Assembly: GCA_003990745.1 (NCBI GenBank)
Contig: RBNI01004819.1
Location: 1-13,412 of the forward strand
DNA from: Jimgerdemannia flammicorona
Lineage: Eukaryota > Mucoromycota > Endogonomycetes > Endogonales > Endogonaceae
Length of the DNA stretch: 13,412 bases
Direction of reading: 5' to 3'
Position 1 is the first letter of the stretch. Every line of letters starts with the position of its first letter. Made by a program: the position numbers and the translations under genes. The notes beneath the pieces are model-generated. The model made no database searches and was not told the origin of the DNA. It worked only from the letters and a program-made list of their open reading frames with translations. Positions 7,286 through 13,412 of the stretch are shown here, piece by piece.

Positions 7286-7621
7286 TTGGTGACGTCACCG
7301 TCCGATATAAACAAAACCGAGTCGACCGGCCACGTGGAAGTCAGAGCAGCAATTTTAATGCAACTTGTGCAAGAGCGTTCTTGGTTTTTATTCATGAGGT
7401 TTCAATCACATCTCACTGCTGATTGCTATGTGGAAAGCGAAGTAAAACGTTTTTTTCGTTCACGTGAAAAGCTGGGTGGGTTTTTATATCTCATTCGAGT
7501 CTACGAACGAACACACAAATTGGCAACTTGATGTGCGGTACACACGATTGAAGATATAAAAATTAGGATATACATGGAACTGATGATAGCAGAGGAGGAA
7601 GCTCAGGAAGATGAACTTTAA
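7286..7621 (+). pseudogene. Possible C-terminal coding remnant, unknown
   Basis: An open frame from 7286 (81 codons) stops at TGA 7529-7531. Past that stop, the same frame continues with a plausible acidic tail (IEDIKIRIYMELMIAEEEA) to TAA near 7619. A good splice acceptor (TACTTCAG) lies just before 7286, so this could be the last exon of a lost gene. The body is basic and aromatic (VESEVKRFFRSREKLGGFLY). I do not recognise the family, and chance is a real alternative. Confidence 0.25.
7288..7299. promoter_or_regulatory. CRE-type palindrome GGTGACGTCACC
   Basis: A perfect 12-base palindrome contains TGACGTCA, the classical binding site of CREB/ATF-type bZIP factors. CCACGTGG (7330-7337) and TTCACGTGAA (7459-7468) lie nearby and are also perfect palindromes with an ACGT core. 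Binding is inferred from the motif only. Confidence 0.35.
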
Positions 7622-7806
7622 AATGTCGTGCGTCATTGCTTCTGCTGTTAGGTTAACAGCTGAACACGCCGATCAACTTACACCGTCAAAAATCTACTGT
7701 CTCTGACCCCGCATTTCCCCAAAGAACCTCCTCCGCCGAAACCTGCAAAATGGGACAAGTCGCTACCTTATTGCCTTTCATTATTGTCTTTCACATAAAT
7801 AAGTCG

Positions 7807-7812
7807 TTTATT
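7807..7812 (-). terminator. Polyadenylation signal of the channel gene
   Basis: Minus-strand AATAAA lies about 213 bases past the channel stop codon, a reasonable 3' UTR length for a fungal gene. Assignment is by position and motif. Confidence 0.4.
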
Positions 7813-8024
7813 GATAAACTGTGGTAACCCACTTTCATTGATCAAGTGGCGACCGCCACAACAGATAATATAAAAAAAGAATTATTGCGTTGCTGTAGCC
7901 TTGCTCTGAATATTTGCAAGAAAGTCAGTCGAAGTCAATCACTTCAGCCTATAGTATAACTGTACGCCGCAAAGAAAAATCAAACTGCGCATCAAAAGAA
8001 TTTTCGGAACGTACATGGCTTCCA

Positions 8025-10011
8025 TCAATCAGAAGGCACGACATTTATGTCTGATTCAGTGAACCAATCGGAATTATAGACTTGGGCTTTATCGTTCTCT
8101 TTCGCGTCATTGTATCGCAGAATTTCGGATTCATGAGCTGAGGGACAAAAATAAAATACGTAGACACAAGGTCAGTCAATGATGGGATTGTTAATGACTA
8201 GGTTAAAATGAGAGATATACTAACCAATGTAAGCAATCTTTTCCGGGAACATCTTCGGTTCTCTGCGCTCCTTGGGCAGCATTAATAAATGCTCCACCCT
8301 CGACACAGTTTCCGCCATCATGATGACCCATTCTCGCTGGCCATTTGCGTACGTCCTACTGAAAATGTCGTTGAGCAAGGCGATGGAGACATTCAAAATC
8401 CCAATCGTAACCATAAAGGTAAACACGCATTTCAACACGGTCCGATAAGGGCTTGTGTCGTATGCGGATAAGCTGGACCAGTCACCGCCGAGAAAGTAGA
8501 TGATTGATGGCACGGCAGAGTCCCACTGATAGAACGCACCCGTCGATGCATTGTAAGATGGAGCGTTAAGTGAGATGGTGTCGGCAACGGCTCCAGAAGT
8601 ATTGGTGAGGTTGCCGATGTAAGGGTTGGCCCCGTTACTGGGTGCTACGTGATGGAGAAGAACAAGGAGCGCGTGTGCGAACGCCAGCAGAAAGGCGCTT
8701 GCAATGAATATGAAAGGCCAAATGTTTTGGAGAATTGAATATATAACAATAACTAGAATGCCGATTCTTTTGACGACTGTTGGTGATGATGATGAAATAA
8801 ATCATTAGATGCAGGTTGATAGAAGAGAAAGATATCGGAATGAATTTTGTTCGAAGTCAAAGAGGATGTGCGCTTTGAGGAGAAAACCGAAGACAATTAC
8901 CGCGCAACCGGCTGATCTATGTTTAAGTTAAAATTCAGAGTATCATTGTCAATCATGCCTATCTGCAACCCGGGAAGCAGTGATTTCGACATTTAGTTGT
9001 AGAAATACATAATACTCACAAGGGAAATCCAAAGTAACAACAGCGAGAAACTTGGAAGCCAATCGTTTGGTTGATCGTGTATATTGATGTTAGCATATCT
9101 ATCCAAAAGAGCTGTAGCAAACGGGAAGCCAATGGTGGCGATGTCGGTGTAATTGTACGTGCATGTCAAATAGGACACGGGGTCAATAATCAGCAGCCTG
9201 AATTCTTGGAAGATGAAGTAGACGCCCAATACGATTGTTGTAATATCTCCGGCATCCGGCCCGATGTGACGATCAATCATGGCCGCGAAAACAGTAAAGT
9301 AGGTGAGGAAGAGCGCAAAATTCAGCCAGTAGCGTGTTCTTGCGAACGAACGCCTATGATAAATAGAAGTCAACCGTTAGTTTGATCGCCAAAAAACCGA
9401 GCGTACCACAAAAGAGAAGGAATTTCATACCATTTAAATTCAACGACAGCTTCCAATACCGGTTCCGCGAAATCCGAATTTTTCGAGCGTGCAAATTTCG
9501 TGAAGGGGCTGAATTGTTTACGCCAAGAGGTTGTTTCATACTTTGAAAAGTCGTACAAGGGCACAATGCAAAAACTGTAACGTCGGTTTTTTCTATCAGC
9601 CAAGTTGAATATGTCAATGTTCTTTATAAATACGTCGATGTAACTATCTTTCATCGGTTCGCAATTATTGGATACTGGATCAAATATGCACGGATGAAAA
9701 TTTTCCAGCTCCGTAAATTTGCGGTCTGAGCTGTCGTTCTTGATGTTGTCCGCCGGCAGCTTGACGTACGACAATTCTCGAAGAGCACTAGACGCCAATT
9801 CCGGAGCCTTGTCAATCGCTTTGACAAGTGCTTTTGTAAGGTTCCCTCCATGAGCGTCGTAGTCTTTATTTTGAGTTACACCGATCACGGCGGCTTTGAC
9901 TGCCATTTCGATGTCGATATCTTCAGGCTGCATCTCGAGGTCTTGTTCAGAGAGGTTTCTGGCCGCTTTCGTTTCAAGAGTCGTAACACTTAGATCTGAG
10001 TGATCTGCCAT
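8025..10011 (-). CDS. TRP-like six-transmembrane cation channel, 539 aa, five exons
   Basis: Exons (minus strand): 10011-9407, 9353-9020, 8916-8901, 8776-8225, 8137-8025. All introns are GT-AG (53, 103, 124 and 87 bases); the first has a CTAAC branch site. The exons sum to exactly 540 codons. Residues 1-200 form a cytosolic N-terminus with FSPFTKFAR and EPVLEAVVEFKW (about 167-194), a pre-S1 pattern I recall from fungal TRP-like channels. Hydrophobic segments: S1 210-228, S2 239-258, S3 270-285, S4 300-313 followed by an RLR, S5 about 337-359, S6 432-457. A pore loop with GGDW (415-418) precedes S6. Three N-glycosylation sequons (374, 377, 394) lie in the S5-pore loop, as expected for the outer or luminal face. 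The post-S6 helix holds REWVIMMAE, like a TRP-domain helix. The start has a fair context (GCAATGG), with an in-frame stop about 29 codons upstream. Likely an ion channel of the plasma or vacuolar membrane; ion selectivity and stimulus are unknown. An upstream exon cannot be excluded. Confidence 0.85.
8901..8916 (-). other. 16-base microexon of the channel gene
   Basis: The segment is flanked on the minus strand by ACATAG and GTAATT. It encodes ISRLR plus the first base of a Val codon and joins WISL (exon 2) to VKRIGI (exon 4) in frame. This restores the usual W-x6-L-R spacing at the S4/S4-S5 linker; skipping it would break the frame. Confidence 0.7.
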
Positions 10012-10869
10012 TGCGACGGGGAGGTTGAAAAGGTTGCCAAATGGGATTTTTTTGTTTTTGTTTTTGGAGAGGGGGGAGGTGAAAGAAGTCGAGTTTTAAT
10101 GTAGTCGAAAATTGTTCCACAACGACCAGGAGCGGGCTAGTACTCCGTGTTGTGGGATCACTTTCAGACAGGTTAAAGATTGGTGGTTCCCATGTAATTA
10201 TGTAGTATAAACATTTGGGAGAACCAGCTGACTTTTATCCCCTGTGTCAAGCCGAACCCGGGAAAAGATGATGAAACACCCGCTTCTGAAACCTGGGTTA
10301 CGTCCAAACTCAACTGGGTACGGGGGAAAAGGCAATTTCGCCTCCCGCTGTGTGTGGGCTGTCATAAAACGTTAGGCCTGGACTGCTGTGCCGCACAAAA
10401 GTCAGCTGACATTTTGCTTGGCGGTGTCACATACACGACTGACAGCTATGCATACTCTGCGTATGCCGAGTTCCGGGTGACTCGTTGAAGTTCTGGCGTG
10501 GGTAGAGAGAACGAGAAATTGAGAACTCAGAGGTCGAACATCGAATACTCCTTTCGCTCCTGTTAGTGAAGTGAACTGCGACATTTTGGACCTCGCTCAT
10601 TCTGTGATATATATTCTAACACACCCTTCGTAGGTTTGTTCTCAATTTTGGAATTGTCCCACGCGTGGCCTTATCAAGTTGCTTGGCATCAAATATGGGA
10701 GGCCGGTGACTTTCTTTAGTGTTTTGGAATCTTTGTCATTTTGAATACGCCGATAGTTACTAATTTGTCAAAGTGGCTGCAGGTGCTCAACAACTACGTG
10801 AAAGAAATAACTGTGAAATGCGGGGGACAGCGATTAGACTCAACTTATTGGGGGGCTCTTCAAAGCGCC

Positions 10870-10870
<1 letters not shown>
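10012..10870 (-). promoter_or_regulatory. Upstream region of the channel gene
   Basis: This is the only DNA between the channel ATG and the T30A18 run. It contains a purine/T-rich stretch (about 10042-10078) just upstream of the start, which reads as a C/A-rich pyrimidine-type leader on the minus strand, and an ATATAT string near 10606. The block 10478-10663 is about 96 percent identical (by eye, about 7 differences in 185 bases) to 12988-13173 in the second copy. A minus-strand ORF at 10402-10584 is shared with copy 2, but 5 of 6 base differences in the aligned part change the amino acid, so I do not call it a gene. Confidence 0.5.

Positions 10871-10918
<48 letters not shown>
10871..10918. 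repeat. T30A18 homopolymer junction
   Basis: Thirty T are followed directly by eighteen A. The upstream flank (GCGCCG) resembles the flank of the T-run at the window end (GCACGG, 13394-13409), so the run belongs to the duplicated unit. Exact length may be affected by assembly. Confidence 0.9.
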
Positions 10919-11822
10919 GGCAAGTGAGATTAAATGATATGAATATGTTATGTGATTTACATTAATATTAATGTTGTTTGAGAGTTATGAGGAAAAAGAG
11001 GGAAGGGGCGAAGGTGAAGATGAAAACATCAATTGTCTGATGTTGCTTATTCAAGGAATCGTTATCCCAGCTTCAATGATCTTCCTGAAAGCGACTTCAT
11101 TATCGGTTGCCCAGTTACCACCACTCACTACGTTGCTGTAGGCACGTATAATTCCCCACCATTCGAATTGTTCGATTCAAATATACTATTGACTGCTGAT
11201 ACGCATTGGCCGATTATCAGCAGATTCGCCACTATTACTAATATGAACGTAATGCCAAATGTTGTCACCGCTATAATCACGCCCTCAGTCTCGACCATGG
11301 TGTTATTTTATAGTATCTGATATGTGTGACGTCGAGGACCATACTAAAGAGTGTAAACTTCTCGCTCACTTTCTCGCAACCGACAACCTATTTCCCAAAC
11401 ACCATTCGCTCAGTCACGAGGAGCGGTCATGCTAAAATAGGTACCTGCGGCGCTTATATGTAAGTTGTCGCATTTGATGGTGTCTGAAGATCGGAATGAA
11501 GCAAGTCCTGGTGTGAATGATCACTTGAAATCTGTCGCTAACAAAGGGACGGTCGGTTGCCTGAAAAAGCCAGATCTATAGCTAGTAAATTCCTTAAGGC
11601 GGCGCAGGACGACCTCACGGGTTTGAGTTGTTTAGAGGCAATGGATCCTGGCTTTAATTGCACGCGTTTTTTGCACGCGTTCTTCTTCCGACTTCTTGCC
11701 TTTCCGCTTGAGCAATTCCCTCTTAACACGACAAAATGATAAATAGCTGCTTCAATCACTCCACAAGCCTCATATTTATACATTTTCCTTCCTCTTTGCT
11801 AATGAACACTACGTGAGTATGC
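10919..11822. other. Spacer between the two duplicated segments
   Basis: There is one candidate small ORF on the minus strand (11051-11298, listed separately). In 11320-11822, ORFs on both strands (11538-11783 minus, 11557-11739 plus) overlap each other and show no domain; a short minus-frame basic segment (KRELLKRKGKKSEEERVQK) could be an old coding remnant. A TTGCACGCGTT-like motif occurs twice at about 11657-11682. No RNA gene was found. Confidence 0.45.
11051..11298 (-). pseudogene. Small membrane-anchor ORF, frameshifted or spliced, unknown
   Basis: An ATG at 11298 in good context (ACACCATGG), with TATAAAA about 15 bases upstream, opens a 56-codon frame. It has a strong hydrophobic segment at residues 7-30 (VTTFGITFILVIVANLLIIG) followed by a polar stretch with NNS, and stops at 11128-11130. 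One base out of frame, the chain continues sensibly (VSGGNWATDNEVAFRKIIEA) to TGA at 11051-11053. Either one base is lost, or a 44-base intron (GTAGTG...TTTCAG) removes the stop and gives a shorter tail. The family is not recognised. The TATA box is too close to the ATG for a normal leader, so this may be a fragment. Confidence 0.3.
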
Positions 11823-12670
11823 CGTATATTGGTGGCAGGCGTATATCTATCCAAAATAGCTATAGTAAACAGAAGCCAATGGTGGCGGTGTCTGTGTAAT
11901 TGTACGTGCATGTCAAATAGGTCACGGGTCCAATAATCAGCAGCTTGAATTCTTGGATGAGTAGGCGTCCAATATGATTGTAGAAATATCTCCGGTCTGA
12001 CCCAATATGACGACCAATCATAGCCGCGAAAACAGCGAAGTAGGTGAGGAAGAGCGCAAAATTCAGCCAGTAGCGTGTTCTTGCGAACGAAAGCCTATGA
12101 TAAATAGAAGTCAACCGTTAGTTGATCGCCAACAAACCAAGCGTACCACAAAATAGAAGGAAAATTCATACCATTCATATTCCCACACCAATTCCGCGAA
12201 ATCCTAATTTTTCAGGTATGCTGACTTGTTTACACTTAGAGTTGATATGTTGAGAAGTTGTGAAAGGACGCGATGCATAAACTGTAACGTCGGTTTCTTT
12301 TTTCTATCAGCCAAGTTGAATATGTCGATGTTCTTTATAAACACGTCGATATAACCATTTTACATCGGTTCCCAATTTTCGGATGCTGGATCAAGTATGC
12401 ACGGATGAAAATTTTCCAGCTGTGTTGTAAATACTTGATCTTGTCCGCCGGCAGCTTGATCTTGTCCGACGTACGACAATTCCCGAAGAGCACTAGACAG
12501 CCTTTTCAATCGTTTGACAAGTTCCCCTCCGCGAGTGAAGTCTTTCTATTACACCGATCACGGCGGCTTTGACTTCTACCTCGATGTCGATATCTTCAGG
12601 CTGTTTTTCGAAGTCTAGTTTGGAGAGGTTTCGTATCAAGAGTCGTGACACTTAGATTTAGATCTTCTAT
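11823..12670 (-). pseudogene. Decayed partial copy of the TRP-like channel (exons 1-2)
   Basis: The minus strand shows exon 2 from RSFARTRYWLNF-like sequence (SFARTRYWLNFALFLTYF, then FAAMIGRHIG) through S2 and CTYNYTDTATIGF, where homology stops in S3. A deletion near 11955-12000 shifts the S2 frame. Intron 1 with its GTACGC donor (about 12150) is still visible. Exon 1 (about 12155-12670) has several deletions and a local duplication (GCTTGATCTTGTCCG twice, near 12432-12467), and the start codon reads ATA (12668-12670). No S4, pore or S6 is present. It cannot make a channel. Confidence 0.85.
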
Positions 12671-13393
12671 TTGCGAGGTTGAATGGATTGCCAGATGTGA
12701 CTTTTTTTTTTTTTTTTTTTGGGAGGGGGAGGGGGGTTGTTCCACAATTGCCAGGAGCGGGCTAGTAGTCCGTGTTGTGGGTTCGGTTTCAGATCTCAGG
12801 TTAAAGATAGACGTTTATGTAATGTAGTATTAACATTTGGGGGGATCAGCTGACCTTTTATCCCGTGTAAAGCCGAGGGAAAACACCCGCATCCGAAACC
12901 TTGGGGTACGTCCAAATACGGGCAATTTCGCCTCCCGCTGTGCATCACATACTGGACCAACACTGCGTATGCGGGTTCCGGGTTCCGGGTGACTCGTTGA
13001 AGTTCTGGCGTGGGTACAGAGAACGAGAAATTGAGAACTCAGAGGTCGAATATCGAATACTCCTTTCGGTCCTCTCAGTGAAGTGATCTGCGACATTTTG
13101 GACCTCGCTCATTCTGTGATATATATTCCAACACACCCTTCGTAGGTTTGTTCTCAATTTTGGAATTATCTCAAGGCCCCGTGCCCTCGAGACGGATGGC
13201 GTGACCTTATCAAGTTGCTTGGCATCAAATATGGTGACTTTCTTATTCCGTTGTCATTTTGAACACCTGAATTGTCCCAGTGGCTGCAGACGCTCAAAAC
13301 GAAAACAACCATGTGTAAACAAATAACTGCTGAGATTCGGGGGATAGCCGTTAGATTCAACTTTTTTTTTTATGGGGGCTCCTCATAGCACGG
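12671..13393 (-). other. Upstream region of the channel pseudogene
   Basis: This corresponds to 10012-10870 of copy 1. A T19 run (12702-12720) replaces the interrupted T-tract of copy 1. The stretch 12988-13173 is nearly identical to copy 1, while flanking parts carry insertions (for example about 25 bases near 13170-13200) and an 8-base tandem repeat (GGGTTCCG, near 12974). The minus-strand ORF 12830-13096 here is not supported as a gene. Confidence 0.5.
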
Positions 13394-13412
13394 TTTTTTT
13401 TTTTTTTTTAAA

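Larger units (their letters stand above)
6971..8024. other. Intergenic region between repeat block and channel gene
   Basis: CpG returns to normal density here. It contains a possible coding remnant on the plus strand (7286-7621, listed separately), several ACGT-core palindromes, and the probable 3' untranslated region of the minus-strand channel gene (about 7790-8024). No complete gene was recognised in 6971-7285 or 7622-7790. Confidence 0.5.
9078..10918. repeat. Direct duplication, copy 1 (channel 5' half and upstream DNA)
   Basis: This segment recurs in the same orientation from 11823. It covers part of exon 2, intron 1, exon 1 of the channel and about 870 bases of upstream DNA, ending in a T30A18 run. 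The left homology edge is near GTATATTGATG. The 3' half of the channel gene is not duplicated in the window. Confidence 0.85.
11823..13412. repeat. Direct duplication, copy 2 (runs off the window end)
   Basis: This is a second copy of the segment at 9078-10918, in the same orientation and with many small deletions (about 250 bases shorter). It starts near GTATATTGG and reaches a T16 run at 13394-13409 that matches the T30A18 run of copy 1. The offset between the copies is about 2745 bases at the left edge and about 2523 at the T-run. Confidence 0.85.

Noticed and set aside
8289..8471. Plus-strand ORF inside the channel gene
   Set aside because: It is a shadow of the exon encoding S6 and the C-terminal helix.
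9071..9385. Plus-strand ORF of 104 codons
   Set aside because: It is a shadow of exon 2 (S1-S4) of the channel.
9354..9851. Other minus-frame ORFs (9354-9617, 9651-9851)
   Set aside because: They are alternative frames of channel exon 1; the chosen frame has exact splice phase and family motifs.
10402..10584. Minus ORF conserved in both duplicate copies (also 12830-13096)
   Set aside because: Five of six differences between the copies in the aligned part change the residue and the ends differ, so there is no sign of coding constraint.
11160..11185. tRNA-like B box (GTTCGATTC)
   Set aside because: No matching A box, acceptor stem or cloverleaf is found at the right distance.
11033..11320. 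Plus-strand ORF of 95 codons
   Set aside because: It overlaps a minus-strand ORF with better start context and a clear hydrophobic anchor; no domain seen in the plus frame.
11538..11783. Overlapping ORFs on both strands (minus 11538-11783, plus 11557-11739)
   Set aside because: They overlap each other and neither has a domain, good start context or splice support.
12645..12827. Plus-strand ORF with a Phe run
   Set aside because: It is created by the T19 tract in the upstream region of the pseudogene.
13166..13360. Minus-strand ORF of 64 codons
   Set aside because: It lies in duplicated noncoding DNA and I see no matching open frame in copy 1.

Overview
The window looks like a repeat-rich chromosome segment of a filamentous fungus. 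The evidence is spliced genes with short GT-AG introns (53 to 124 bases), Ty3/gypsy chromovirus retrotransposons, and a six-transmembrane ion-channel gene of the TRP-like type that is common in Mucoromycota (Glomeromycotina, Mortierellomycotina, Endogonales). Placement in Mucoromycota is an inference from that family and from memory, not a demonstrated result. There are no bacterial-type operons or ribosome binding sites, and I found no tRNA or rRNA.

Region 1 (1-6970) is a graveyard of retroelements. A C-rich low-complexity stretch (1-382) abuts a decayed pol gene (383-2092: RNase H, integrase zinc domain, integrase core, C-terminal domain, chromodomain), a polypurine tract and a 403-base LTR bounded by TGTAA/TTACA (2406-2808). 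This element (A) ends exactly where the pol of a second element (B) resumes within RNase H (2809), so A is probably nested inside B. Element B continues through a decayed integrase (to 4409), a 3' noncoding stretch that shares blocks with A, a polypurine tract, and an LTR start at 4774. The right end of LTR B is uncertain. It may run to about 6360, in which case it carries an unidentified broken ORF (5016-5817), a 35-base tandem repeat, a TATA box and AATAAA. A separate minus-strand sequence with AATAAA and a poly(A) tract (6572-6970) follows. All of region 1 after base 383 is almost free of CpG, and many premature stops sit where CGA arginine codons are expected. This is the signature of cytosine methylation followed by deamination.

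Region 2 (6970-10011) has normal CpG. It holds one intact-looking gene on the minus strand: a five-exon, 539-residue TRP-like cation channel. It includes a 16-base microexon whose phase and position fit precisely, and all exon lengths sum to an exact 540 codons.

Region 3 (10012-13412) contains the channel gene's upstream region, a long T30A18 homopolymer junction, about 900 bases of spacer with one small membrane-anchor ORF, and then a direct partial second copy of the channel gene (exons 2 and 1 only, broken) with its upstream region. That copy runs to another T-tract at the window end. The noncoding upstream block is better preserved between the two copies than the coding exons.
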